From contig JAZOLO010000010.1 of NCBI GenBank assembly GCA_045653035.1, positions 1 to 46,068 of the forward strand: a DNA stretch of 46,068 nucleotides, written 5' to 3'. Positions 31,880 through 40,739 of the stretch are shown in pieces; the stretch's first letter is position 1, and each line of letters opens with the position of its first letter. A program made the translations under genes and the position numbers. The notes beneath the pieces were generated by a model. It was given only the letters and a program-made list of their open reading frames with translations, made no database searches and was not told where the DNA came from. The DNA is from RGIG6353 sp045653035. GTDB lineage: Bacteria; Bacillota; Clostridia; Oscillospirales; SIG627.

Positions 31880-33490
31880 ATGAAAATAGGGGAAAAGATA
31901 GCCAGTCTTCGTGTTATGGCAGGTATGTCTCAAGAACATCTCGCAGAAAGCTTGGAGGTGTCTAGGCAGTCTGTTTCAAAATGGGAAATGGATCAGGCAT
32001 TACCGCAAATAGATAAGGTTTTACAGCTGTGTAAGCTTTTTAGAATTTCTACAGATCAGCTTCTGTGCGATAAAACGCCTCTTCCAAATATTGAAACAAA
32101 AGGAAATAAATATTTTGGTACGGACGGTTTCAGAGGAGAAGCAAATGTAAGTTTAACGTCTATGCAGGCATACAAAGTGGGAAGATTTTTGGGATGGTAT
32201 TATTCAAATGAAATTTCAGGAAGCAAAACAAACCACCGCCCGAAAATCGTAATTGGTAAAGACACTAGACGTTCAAGCTATATGCTTGAGTATTCAATAG
32301 TTGCAGGCATAACTACATCAGGGGCTGATGCTTATATGCTCCACGTAACAACAACACCCAGTGTTTCTTATGTTACAAGGCAGGAAGAGTTTGATTGCGG
32401 TATTATGATAACAGCATCACACAACCCTTTTTATGACAACGGAATCAAGGTAATAAACAAATACGGCGAAAAGCTTGATGATAAAACAACGGCACTTATA
32501 GAAGCTTATATAGATGGAAACTTAAGTGCATTGGGCGTTTCAGGGGAAGATTTGCCACTTGCGACAAAAGAGAGAATAGGTTGTATAATAGACTATTCGT
32601 CAGGAAGAAACAGATACTTAGGATATCTTATATCTTTGGCATCGAATTCATATAAAAATTTAAAAGTTGGACTTGATTGTGCAAACGGTGCTTCATGGAT
32701 GATTGCAAAATCGGTATTTGTAGCATTAGGTGCACAAACAACTGTTATAGGTGCAGAGCCCGATGGACTTAATGTTAATGAAAATTGCGGTTCAACTCAT
32801 CCTGAAAAGCTGTGTAAAATTGTAAAGGAAAAACATCTTGATGTAGGTTTTGCTTTTGACGGCGATGCAGACAGATGTATAGCAGTAGACGGTAACGGTG
32901 AAGTTGTTGACGGCGATAAAATGCTGTATGTTTTGGGTAAAAGACTAAAGTCAAGAGGCATGCTTAACGAAGATACAGTTGTAGCAACTATTATGTCAAA
33001 CAGCGGTTTTGTAGAAAGTCTTGCAGGTATTGGTATCAAATGCGAGCAGACGAATGTTGGCGATAGATTTGTATATGAACGTATGCAGGAAAAGGGCTAT
33101 GACTTAGGAGGAGAACAGTCCGGACACATTATAATTAAAAAATATGCCACAACAGGAGATGGTATTTTAACAGCAATTATGATGGCAGAAGAAATATGCG
33201 ATTCAAAACTTCCGCTTGCTGAACTCGTATCTGCCGTAAAACTATATCCGCAGTATACTAAGAACATAAGAGTAAAGGACAAGGCGGCAGTATTCAAAGA
33301 TAAGGCGGTTATGGAAAGACTTGAGGAGGTTGAAAAGCTGATTGATGGCAAGGGAAGAGCGCTTCTTCGACAGAGCGGAACAGAACCGGTTATAAGGATC
33401 ATGATTGAAAGCGAGACAAAAGAAAAATGTGCTGATTATGCACAGATGATAGCAGATAGCATATTAAGGGGAGGTCACTGTATTGAATAA
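31880..33490 (+). CDS. XRE helix-turn-helix fused to phosphoglucosamine mutase-like enzyme
   Basis: 536 residues. Residues 1-62 form an XRE/Cro-type HTH (RVMAGMSQEHLAESLEVSR, then QSVSKWE). From about residue 75 a complete alpha-D-phosphohexomutase follows: FGTDGFRG, catalytic Ser in TASHNP (near 179), Mg loop DGDADR (near 327), sugar loop GEQSGH, and phosphate loop RQSGTEP (near 498). The catalytic part most resembles GlmM, which converts GlcN-6-P to GlcN-1-P. The whole is one open frame with AAGGAG 11 nt before the ATG. The next gene, a GlmU-like acetyltransferase, overlaps it. This fusion suggests an enzyme that also binds DNA. Confidence 0.9.
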   Translation: MKIGEKIASLRVMAGMSQEHLAESLEVSRQSVSKWEMDQALPQIDKVLQLCKLFRISTDQLLCDKTPLPNIETKGNKYFGTDGFRGEANVSLTSMQAYKVGRFLGWYYSNEISGSKTNHRPKIVIGKDTRRSSYMLEYSIVAGITTSGADAYMLHVTTTPSVSYVTRQEEFDCGIMITASHNPFYDNGIKVINKYGEKLDDKTTALIEAYIDGNLSALGVSGEDLPLATKERIGCIIDYSSGRNRYLGYLISLASNSYKNLKVGLDCANGASWMIAKSVFVALGAQTTVIGAEPDGLNVNENCGSTHPEKLCKIVKEKHLDVGFAFDGDADRCIAVDGNGEVVDGDKMLYVLGKRLKSRGMLNEDTVVATIMSNSGFVESLAGIGIKCEQTNVGDRFVYERMQEKGYDLGGEQSGHIIIKKYATTGDGILTAIMMAEEICDSKLPLAELVSAVKLYPQYTKNIRVKDKAAVFKDKAVMERLEEVEKLIDGKGRALLRQSGTEPVIRIMIESETKEKCADYAQMIADSILRGGHCIE

Positions 33491-34148
33491 ACAGGTGAAA
33501 ACAAAAGAATTGTTTTTATGCACGACACCTTACCTTGAAAAATTGTTCGACCAGCATGAGTATCCGTGGGAAATTCTTCCCAACATAAAAACATACATAC
33601 AGAATTTGATAAACGATGGACTTTCTGGCTTTGTGGAAATTTCAGAGGGCGTGTTTGTGGGCAAAAACGTAAAAATTTATCCTACTGCAACAATTGAAGG
33701 TCCTGCAATCATAGGCGAAGGTACCGAAATCAGACCTGGTGCATTTATACGTGGCTCAGTAATAACAGGAGCGAATTGTGTGATAGGAAATTCGTCAGAG
33801 CTTAAAAACTCCGTATTGTTAGAAAAGGTTCAGGTGCCTCATTATAATTATGTAGGCGATTCTATACTTGGTAACTTTGCTCATATGGGGGCAGGTTCAA
33901 TTTGCTCAAACCTTAAAGCAGACGGAAAACCAGTTGTAATCCACGGTTTGAAAGAGTATGAAACAAGTCTTCGTAAACTCGGAGGAATTTTAGCAGACGG
34001 AGCAGATATAGGTTGCGGCTGCGTATTAAACCCCGGTACCATAATAGGTAAAAATACCTCGGTGTATCCTCTTAATGCTTTGCGAGGAGTTTTTCCTGCA
34101 GAATGTATAGTTAAATCCCAGAATAATGTAGTAAAAAGAACAACATAA
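33483..34148 (+). CDS. Left-handed beta-helix acetyltransferase, GlmU C-terminal-like
   Basis: 221 residues dominated by hexapeptide repeats from about residue 55 (VGKNVKIYPTATIEGPAIIG and on). NYVGDSILGNFAHMGAGSIC and NLKADGKPV resemble the acetyltransferase part of GlmU and its archaeal stand-alone relatives. The pyrophosphorylase half is absent. The start is TTG at 33483, backed by GGGGAGG, and it overlaps the mutase stop by 8 nt, so translation is coupled. It should acetylate GlcN-1-P made by the mutase, or a related sugar phosphate. The matching uridylyltransferase is not in the window. Confidence 0.8.
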   Translation: MNKQVKTKELFLCTTPYLEKLFDQHEYPWEILPNIKTYIQNLINDGLSGFVEISEGVFVGKNVKIYPTATIEGPAIIGEGTEIRPGAFIRGSVITGANCVIGNSSELKNSVLLEKVQVPHYNYVGDSILGNFAHMGAGSICSNLKADGKPVVIHGLKEYETSLRKLGGILADGADIGCGCVLNPGTIIGKNTSVYPLNALRGVFPAECIVKSQNNVVKRTT

Positions 34149-34209
34149 AAAACCTTAAAAATAAGCAGAAAGATTTTTGAAAACAGTAATGTATATGTAG
34201 GTGTACTGA

Positions 34210-34238
34210 TTAACAAAAAACTACTTTTATGCTATAAT
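34210..34238 (+). promoter_or_regulatory. Promoter of SemiSWEET-like gene
   Basis: TTAACA (34210-34215), 17 nt, TATAAT (34233-34238). Confidence 0.65.
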
Positions 34239-34266
34239 ACGTGGAAATTACATCTTAGAGGTTACT

Positions 34267-34563
34267 ATGGCGGAAATACTTGAAATTATTATGATAGTGA
34301 GCTTCGGCGCATCATGGCCCTTTAATGTTGTAAAGTCATATAAGGCAAGAAGTACAAAGGGAAAGAGCCTTGCTTTTCTTCTTATCGTTATTTTCGGTTA
34401 CATAGCAGGTATTGCATCAAAATTTATAAATCCTCTTTATATGGAGCAGTTTGCTGAAAAATGGTACGTGCTTTTTTTCTACGTGCTTAACCTTATTATG
34501 GTTGCGGCAGACCTTGTGATGTACGTAAGAAACAGAAGAATTGAAAAAACGAACGTTAACTAA
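34267..34563 (+). CDS. SemiSWEET/PQ-loop-like small transporter
   Basis: 98 residues with three hydrophobic helices. SFGASWPFNVVKSYKARSTK near the N-terminus takes the place of the PQ-loop (P-Q/F motif and the charged turn before the second helix). Bacterial SemiSWEETs of this size dimerise to move sugars, but the substrate is unknown here. TTAGAGG precedes the ATG. It has its own promoter and is convergent with the aromatic operon. Confidence 0.75.
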   Translation: MAEILEIIMIVSFGASWPFNVVKSYKARSTKGKSLAFLLIVIFGYIAGIASKFINPLYMEQFAEKWYVLFFYVLNLIMVAADLVMYVRNRRIEKTNVN

Positions 34564-34564
34564 A

Positions 34565-34598
34565 AAAACACCTTGCTTGTCAGCAAAGGTGTTTTTTT
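34565..34598. terminator. Bidirectional terminator, SemiSWEET gene and aromatic operon
   Basis: AACACC plus TTGCT pair with AGCAA plus GGTGTT (one bulged A), flanked by A and T runs on both sides. It covers the last codons of aroQ. Confidence 0.82.
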
Positions 34599-35011
34599 AG
34601 TATATCAATAGCTTCAAGATATCCGTCAAAGCCATGCCCCTTAACTGTAGCTATTGTGGCAAGTCGGATGAAAGATATTTTTCTGAATTCCTCTCTTGTG
34701 TCGGGGTCGGAAATGTGTACCTCGACAGCGGGAATCCCTACAGCCTTCAAGGCATCGAGAATTGCAACGCTTGTGTGAGTGTATGCGGCGGGATTTATGA
34801 CAATTCCGTCATACACACCGTAAGCCTTTTGAATGGCATCAACAATTTCACCCTCATAATTTGACTGAAAGAAGTCTGTGTCGATACCCTCGGTGTCGGC
34901 CTTTTCTTTTATTAAAGCTATCAGGTCTTGATACGTTCTCTTTCCGTAAATATCAGGCTCTCTTATACCGAGCATATTGATATTAGGACCGTTAATTATA
35001 AGAATTTTCAC
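34580..35011 (-). CDS. aroQ: 3-dehydroquinate dehydratase, type II
   Basis: Third step of the shikimate pathway. 143 residues, normal for type II. NGPNINMLGIREPDIYG at the N-terminus includes the catalytic Tyr loop. FFQSNYEGEIVDAI, NPAAYTHTS and EVHISD are all family motifs. I placed the start at GTG 35011, which gives the usual MKILIINGPN beginning and has GGAG eight bases upstream; a GTG three codons earlier overlaps that site. The gene overlaps the end of aroE/aroK by 20 nt and is the last of the operon. Confidence 0.94.
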   Translation of the reverse strand: MKILIINGPNINMLGIREPDIYGKRTYQDLIALIKEKADTEGIDTDFFQSNYEGEIVDAIQKAYGVYDGIVINPAAYTHTSVAILDALKAVGIPAVEVHISDPDTREEFRKISFIRLATIATVKGHGFDGYLEAIDILKKHLC

Positions 35012-36236
35012 AAAAATCACTCCATATCTTTCGGGCAGTTTCTTCTGCTTTATTTTCTGCTTGTACTACCTCATCACGAAAACGCTCATACATGGGAAGC
35101 CTTTCGAGATACATCTTTTCAAGGTCAGCACCCTTTGAAAGAGGTCTTCCCTCCCTTGAAAGTGCGGCTACGTCTCTTTCGAGATGGTATATTCTGGAGG
35201 TTCGCTTTAAGGGGAGGTAGTTTACATCTGTCTTTACAGCACCGCCACCTGTTACGATTATTCTGCCAAAGCCCTCCGTTGCCTTTCTTACTTCTTCGCT
35301 TTCAAGCTCTCTGAAAAGCACTTCTCCGCCTTTTTCAAATATTTCGGGAATAGAAAGCCCTGTTGTTTTTACTATTTCCTCGTCTGTATCTACAAGCACT
35401 TTACCTGACATCTCGGCAAGTACCTTGCCTACAGTACTTTTGCCGACACCGGGCATTCCCACAAGCACCAGATTTCTTCTGCTACTAGCTACGATTTTCA
35501 TTATGCGAATTATTTCCTTTTCGTCAAGCTTTTCACCTTTGAAAAACTCCTCGGCAAAAAGCGCTTGAGAAACAAGCATTGAAAGTCCGTTAGATGAGGG
35601 AATTCCAAGCGTCTCTGCCTGAAGGAGCAGATTTGTACGGAAAGGATTGTAAATGAGGTCAAGTACACCTCGGCACTTTTTGAAAGGGGAGAGGTCGATG
35701 GGACTTGCATCTGCATTTGGGTACATTCCCACGGGAGTAGTGTTTACTATAACCTCCGCATCGAAGTGTCGATGCAGATTTTCGTAGTTGTTTTCGCCTG
35801 TTCTCGATACAGTTACAACCTCTTTAGCCGCTGCCTTTTTAAGTGCGTAACCGACTGCAAGAGAAGCACCTCCCGAGCCGAGGATAATGACCTTCTTTCT
35901 CGAAAGCTCAACTCCCGCATTCCTTGCCATAAAGAGAAATCCGTCAACGTCGGTGTTGTGCCCTACAAGACGGCCGTCTTTATCGGTGATAACCGTGTTT
36001 ACGCACCCGACTTCTTCAGCCTCGGGGGTGAGTATGTCACAGTACTTCATCACGTCTTTTTTATAAGGGATAGTGACGTTCAGTCCGCCGAATTTATTGC
36101 TCTTTATAAAAGTCTCAAGCTCTTCTGGAGGGGTTTCTTTCAGGCAGTAATTGTCACACCCCATTTCGCGGTGAATTATTTGTGAAAAGCTGTGAGACAG
36201 ATGCTCCCCGATAAGACCGAAAAAAAGATTTTTCAT
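34992..36236 (-). CDS. aroE-aroK: Fused shikimate dehydrogenase-shikimate kinase
   Basis: A single 414-residue frame. Residues 1-250 are AroE: SLS-type substrate loop (LSHSFSQ), catalytic Lys in NVTIPYK, NTDVDG with its Asp, NADP glycines GSGGAS (120-125), and NTTPVGMYP. Residues 254-414 are shikimate kinase: P-loop GMPGVGKST (260-268), DTDEEI, GGGAV and a REGRPL lid. The two catalyse consecutive steps: dehydroshikimate to shikimate, then shikimate 3-phosphate. The start shares ATGA with the pheA stop. Both active sites look intact. Confidence 0.94.
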   Translation of the reverse strand: MKNLFFGLIGEHLSHSFSQIIHREMGCDNYCLKETPPEELETFIKSNKFGGLNVTIPYKKDVMKYCDILTPEAEEVGCVNTVITDKDGRLVGHNTDVDGFLFMARNAGVELSRKKVIILGSGGASLAVGYALKKAAAKEVVTVSRTGENNYENLHRHFDAEVIVNTTPVGMYPNADASPIDLSPFKKCRGVLDLIYNPFRTNLLLQAETLGIPSSNGLSMLVSQALFAEEFFKGEKLDEKEIIRIMKIVASSRRNLVLVGMPGVGKSTVGKVLAEMSGKVLVDTDEEIVKTTGLSIPEIFEKGGEVLFRELESEEVRKATEGFGRIIVTGGGAVKTDVNYLPLKRTSRIYHLERDVAALSREGRPLSKGADLEKMYLERLPMYERFRDEVVQAENKAEETARKIWSDFCENSYN

Positions 36237-37369
36237 ACTACGGGATAGTTACCGAGGAAGGTGAAGCTGCTGCATTCACGCTCCAGCTCCTCAAGCATCG
36301 GCAGGACACCGCTATCATGCACTGATGCATCAAGCTCAATGTAGAATATAAATTCAAAGTTTCTTCCCGTAACAGGACAGCTTTCAAGCTTTAACATATT
36401 GACTCCGTGAGATGCGAACATCTGGAGAATATCACCGAGAGCACCCGGCTTGTTGGGGCAGTCGAGAATTATACTTATGCGGTTTGCACCTGCATAAATG
36501 GATAAGTCCTTTGCTATAAGAATGAACTTGGTATAGTTGTTGTCGCTGTCCTGTATATCGGCACAAAGGCAGTCAAGTCCGTAAAGCTCCAAACAGTCGT
36601 GAGATGCGATAGCCGCAATACTTCCGTCAGACTCTGATGCCACTTTCGCCGCCATTGCAGTGTTTGCACAAGGTGTAATCTTGATACCTGCGGGAAGTTC
36701 AGAGATAAACCTCGAGCACTGACCCAGTGCTTGTTCGTGAGAAAGAACCTCTTTTATATCCGAAAGCTTTGTATCTGGCTTCGCCAGTAGTTCATGACGT
36801 ATATTGAGAGAAGTGGAACGAACGATGTAGAAGCTTTTCTTCTGTAAAAGCTCATAAACCTTTCTCACGGAGCCGTGAGTGTTATTCTCGATGGGCAGAA
36901 CACCAAAGTCGCAAAGTCCCGATTCTACCGCATCGAATACAGCCTCAAAGGTCTTGACGTAGATTATGTTGCCTCTCGGCAAAAGCTTGTCGGCGGCTAT
37001 CTGTGAGTTAGCCCCCTCAACACCCTGACATGCAACGTTTCCCGTTTTGGGAAATACCTTGTCGGCAGAAAGAAGTGCTTTTTCAATATTTTCCTTTATC
37101 TTGGTGTTTCCGCTCATTATCTCACGCTGTGAAGCCTTTGAAAGCTCTATGAGCTTTGAGAACAGCTGATACGCATATTCCTCGTATTCTCCCGCTTTCT
37201 TTTGAACGTCCTTTAGTATCGCTCTTTCTCTTTCTTTATTGAGTATTGGGAGACCGTTTTCCATTTTGTATTTTACAACGTCCTTTGAAATCTCCATTCT
37301 TTCAATAAAGAGTGAGAGTATTTCATCGTCGATTTTGTCAATTTTATCTCGTATCTCTTTAATATCCAT
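36233..37369 (-). CDS. pheA: Bifunctional chorismate mutase/prephenate dehydratase
   Basis: 378 residues. An AroQ-class chorismate mutase (about 1-85; IRDKIDKIDDEILSLFIERM) is followed by prephenate dehydratase (about 100-280; QGVEGANSQIAA, LPIENNTHGSVRKVYELL) and a C-terminal ACT domain (about 295-375) with PGALGDILQMFASHGVN and LESCP. The ACT domain is the expected phenylalanine feedback site. I chose ATG 37369, one base after the aroC stop, which gives the usual MDIKEIRDKID start; the ATG at 37381 overlaps aroC. Confidence 0.94.
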   Translation of the reverse strand: MDIKEIRDKIDKIDDEILSLFIERMEISKDVVKYKMENGLPILNKERERAILKDVQKKAGEYEEYAYQLFSKLIELSKASQREIMSGNTKIKENIEKALLSADKVFPKTGNVACQGVEGANSQIAADKLLPRGNIIYVKTFEAVFDAVESGLCDFGVLPIENNTHGSVRKVYELLQKKSFYIVRSTSLNIRHELLAKPDTKLSDIKEVLSHEQALGQCSRFISELPAGIKITPCANTAMAAKVASESDGSIAAIASHDCLELYGLDCLCADIQDSDNNYTKFILIAKDLSIYAGANRISIILDCPNKPGALGDILQMFASHGVNMLKLESCPVTGRNFEFIFYIELDASVHDSGVLPMLEELERECSSFTFLGNYPVV

Positions 37370-37370
37370 A

Positions 37371-38450
37371 TTATTCACCATCGTTTATCATATCAAGTAT
37401 TACAAGTGCAACTACAGCCTCAACTACAGGCACGGCTCTCGGCACGATACATGGGTCGTGCCGACCCTTTATAATGAGCGTTGTGTTCTCCATTTTAGAA
37501 AGGCTAACTGTTTTCTGCTCCTTTGAAATGGATGGAGTGGGCTTAAAAGCCACTCTCACTCTTAAGGGCTCGCCGTTTGTTATACCGCCGAGAATACCTC
37601 CCGCATTGTTTGAAAGGGTTCTGACTTTTCCGTCTCTTATTTCGTAGGGGTCGTTGTTTTCAGAGCCCTTCATTCGTGCTGCTTCAAATCCGCAACCGAA
37701 TTCCACACCCTTCACCGCAGGTATACCGAATAAAGCGGATGCGACTCTGTTTTCTACACCATCGAACATAGGAGAACCAAGCCCTGACGGCAGTCCTGTG
37801 GCAATACATTCAACGATACCGCCAACAGAGTCTCCCTCGCCTGATGCAAGAGCAATATCCTCTTTCATTGCCTCGCCCTTTTTGTTATCTATTACGGGCA
37901 ACTCTTTTTTAGCAATCTCTTCAAATAATTCCTTTGCGGGATATTCGGGGAGGGGCGTGTCCTTGATTCCGTGTATCTCACTTACGTGAGCGCCAACGTA
38001 TATACCTCGCCTTTCGAGTATCTGTTTAGCAATTCCTCCCGCCACACACAAGGGAGCGGTAAGTCTTCCCGAAAAATGGCCTCCGCCTCGCATATCAGCC
38101 TTTCCGCCCCATTTTAAAAATGCGGTGTAGTCGGCGTGTCCTGGACGTGGCTTGTCGACAATTTCACTGTAATCGCCCGAGCGTTTGTCGCCGTTTTCTA
38201 TTATAGCAGTCAGAGGCATACCGCAGGTCTCGCCGTCTATAATGCCTGATAAAAACTTCGGCACGTCGGCTTCTGAACGTTTGGTGGAAAAGCCATTCTT
38301 TCCGCCACGGCGTCTTTCCATAAATTCCTGAAGCTTTTCAAAATCAATTTTCTCACCTACGGGGAGTCCGTTTACAACGACTCCTATCGCTTCTCCGTGA
38401 GACTGACCAAATACAGATACCTTTATATTCTTTCCAAATTCAGATGACAC
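37371..38450 (-). CDS. aroC: Chorismate synthase
   Basis: Makes chorismate from EPSP using reduced FMN; 359 residues. Signatures are FGQSHGEAIGVVVNGLP, RRGGKNGFSTKRSEAD, RPGHADYTAFLKWG with its conserved His, and GGGHFSGRLTAP. The start is GTG at 38450, because GGAGG is eight bases upstream and the protein then begins SSEFGKNIKVSVFG as usual. A longer frame from 38474 overlaps that site. It overlaps the end of aroA by 11 nt. Confidence 0.94.
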   Translation of the reverse strand: MSSEFGKNIKVSVFGQSHGEAIGVVVNGLPVGEKIDFEKLQEFMERRRGGKNGFSTKRSEADVPKFLSGIIDGETCGMPLTAIIENGDKRSGDYSEIVDKPRPGHADYTAFLKWGGKADMRGGGHFSGRLTAPLCVAGGIAKQILERRGIYVGAHVSEIHGIKDTPLPEYPAKELFEEIAKKELPVIDNKKGEAMKEDIALASGEGDSVGGIVECIATGLPSGLGSPMFDGVENRVASALFGIPAVKGVEFGCGFEAARMKGSENNDPYEIRDGKVRTLSNNAGGILGGITNGEPLRVRVAFKPTPSISKEQKTVSLSKMENTTLIIKGRHDPCIVPRAVPVVEAVVALVILDMINDGE

Positions 38451-39687
38451 AGTATTTGCCTCCAATCTTTTCAAAATCCTTAAAGAATGACGGATACGAT
38501 TTGTTTACCGCCTCAGCCCCTTTGATTATAACGTCTTTTTTACAAAGACTTCCCGCAACAGCCGCCGCCATTACTATTCTGTGGTCGTTAAAGCCTTCAA
38601 CCTCACCGCCACAAAGCCCCACTCCGTCTACCTCAATGCCGTAGTCAAGCTCTCTTGCAACACCGCCGAGGGAATTTATAAGACACGCTACAGAGTGAAG
38701 TCTGTCGCTTTCTTTTATTCTCAGCCTTTTTCCGCCCGTAAACCGAGTCGTACCCTTTGAAAAGGATGCAAGCACCGAGAGGGCAGGGAGCATATCGGGG
38801 ATTTCGCTTACGTCAACGGTTCCCCCTACAAGCTCCGACTCCTTGACGCTTATTCCGCTGTCAAGGCTCACGTCTCCTCCGAAATTCTTTATGATACCCG
38901 TGATTTCTTTATCTCCCTGTGGAGAATTCACGTCAAGTCCCGTAACGGTAACGTTGTTTTTTATAGCTCCTGCAACGAGGAAGAATGCGGAATTTGACCA
39001 GTCGCCGTCAACAGTAAGCTTTTCGGGAGACAGGTAGCTTTGATTTCCTTTTATAAAATATCCCTTATTTGTTTTATCTATTTTAATTCCAAATTTTTTC
39101 AGAGCATTAAGCGTTATATCAACGTATGCCGAGGACTCAAGAGGCGTTGTGAGTATTATTTCACTATCTCCCTCTAGGAGAGGAAGCGCAAACATGAGCC
39201 CCGTTATATATTGAGAGCTTACGTTACCGGGTAGGGTAAACCTACCGCTATTCAGCTTTCCCGTTTTTGTAAAGGGAAGCGTTTTTCTTGAAAATACCAC
39301 TCCGTTTTCCTGAAGTGTATCGGTCAGCTCCTTTATCGGTCTTGAAGGAAGCCTTCCTTTTCCAAGGAAAGTCACCTTGTCGCAAACAGCAGATGCCACA
39401 GGTACAAGAAAGCGAAGGGTAGAACCGCTTTCGTTTGCATCAAGTACACATTCTTTTTTGAAAGGAGAGGGAATAACACTCACCATATCTCCGTCTCTCT
39501 CAATTTTCACGCCCATCTTTTCAAGACAGTCGAGCGTAGTATCTATATCCACCGAGCTTGATTTAAGATTTATAACAGTTTTTTCTTTTGCAAGGGCTGC
39601 ACAAATAAAAAGCCTGTGTGCATCCGACTTTGACGGAATTGAAGAAACCGTCCCCGAAAGAGGGGAGGGGGTGATTCTCACGTTCAT
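38440..39687 (-). CDS. aroA: EPSP synthase (3-phosphoshikimate 1-carboxyvinyltransferase)
   Basis: Joins shikimate 3-phosphate and PEP; 415 residues. The substrate motif is SIPSKSDAHRLFICAAL near the N-terminus. ANESGSTLRFLVPVAS is the second Arg/Ser loop, and SSQYITGLMFALPL and KESDRLH are also typical. The SGSTLRFL loop has a Glu-Ser-Gly-Ser pattern where many have NAGTA, which fits the class II type. The start overlaps aroB by ATGA. Confidence 0.94.
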   Translation of the reverse strand: MNVRITPSPLSGTVSSIPSKSDAHRLFICAALAKEKTVINLKSSSVDIDTTLDCLEKMGVKIERDGDMVSVIPSPFKKECVLDANESGSTLRFLVPVASAVCDKVTFLGKGRLPSRPIKELTDTLQENGVVFSRKTLPFTKTGKLNSGRFTLPGNVSSQYITGLMFALPLLEGDSEIILTTPLESSAYVDITLNALKKFGIKIDKTNKGYFIKGNQSYLSPEKLTVDGDWSNSAFFLVAGAIKNNVTVTGLDVNSPQGDKEITGIIKNFGGDVSLDSGISVKESELVGGTVDVSEIPDMLPALSVLASFSKGTTRFTGGKRLRIKESDRLHSVACLINSLGGVARELDYGIEVDGVGLCGGEVEGFNDHRIVMAAAVAGSLCKKDVIIKGAEAVNKSYPSFFKDFEKIGGKYCVI

Positions 39688-40739
39688 CTTGACGTACTTC
39701 CTTTTTCAAAAAAATCCTGAACTTTATCTAAAGCTACCTCGTCTATGAAGCAGTCACCGATGCTTCGTATCTTTATAAAGCTGATGATATTACCGCTTCT
39801 TTTTTTATCAAAGGTGCTTTCTCTTGCCAAATCCGACGGTGAAAACTCACTGTAAAGGGGGAGTGAGTACTTTTTAAGAAGTGACAAAATTCTGTTAGCA
39901 ATTCTCACTTCAAGAAGACCCTCTTTTGCACACGCTCTTGCAATTATCGCAAGTCCTGAACCTACGGCGTGTCCGTGAGGCGTTTTATAGTGGGAGAGCT
40001 TTTCAATAGCATGGGCAGGGGTGTGTCCCAGATTAAGAAGCTTTCTTACCCCTGTTTCGTATTCGTCCTCGCAAACGATTTTACCCTTGTAGCGAACGCA
40101 CCTTGAAATAATATATTCATCATCGGCATCACCATTTTCAAGGCGTAAGAAAAGCTCACTGTCACCCAGCACCGCAGTCTTTATAACCTCCGCCATGCCG
40201 TCGGCATATACTTCTTTTTTAAGGGTTTTAAGGGTGTCGGTATCGGCAATAACCATCTTCGGCTGTATAAAGACACCTGCAAGGTTTTTTCCTGCCTTAA
40301 GGTCAACGGCAGTTTTTCCTCCGACCGAGGAGTCTACACACGCCAAAAGTGTCGTCGGTATCTGAACGTAAGAAATACCTCTCATATATACTCCTGCGGC
40401 AAAGCCTGTCATGTCTCCCACAACTCCACCGCCAAGGGCTATAGCTGTATCCTTTCTCGTCATAGCGTTTTCTGCAAAAAATTCAAGAATGGAGGAAAGC
40501 GTTTCAAGGCTTTTCGATTCTTCACCGGCAGGGAAGACGTAGGATATTACCTCGTACCCACAATCTGCAAGAGAGCTTTTGAGAGTATCAAGATAAATTG
40601 GTGCAACGTTTGAGTCGGTGACTATTGCAAGCTTTCCGTTTATTCCTGTCTCTTTCAGTATTTCACCTGCTTTTTTCAGAAGCCCACCGCCTATTATAAC
40701 GTCATAGCCTTTTTTGGTATTTATTTTTACCTTTTGCAT
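39684..40739 (-). CDS. aroB: 3-dehydroquinate synthase
   Basis: Second shikimate step, NAD- and divalent-metal-dependent; 351 residues. Motifs are GGGVVGDMTGFAAGVYMRG and QIPTTLLACVDSSVGGKTAVD around the NAD site, the metal ligand Glu in DGMAEVIKTA, and His residues in LNLGHTPAHAIE and TPHGHAVGSG. Its ATG and the tyrA stop share one base (TGATG), so translation is coupled. Confidence 0.94.
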   Translation of the reverse strand: MQKVKINTKKGYDVIIGGGLLKKAGEILKETGINGKLAIVTDSNVAPIYLDTLKSSLADCGYEVISYVFPAGEESKSLETLSSILEFFAENAMTRKDTAIALGGGVVGDMTGFAAGVYMRGISYVQIPTTLLACVDSSVGGKTAVDLKAGKNLAGVFIQPKMVIADTDTLKTLKKEVYADGMAEVIKTAVLGDSELFLRLENGDADDEYIISRCVRYKGKIVCEDEYETGVRKLLNLGHTPAHAIEKLSHYKTPHGHAVGSGLAIIARACAKEGLLEVRIANRILSLLKKYSLPLYSEFSPSDLARESTFDKKRSGNIISFIKIRSIGDCFIDEVALDKVQDFFEKGSTSR

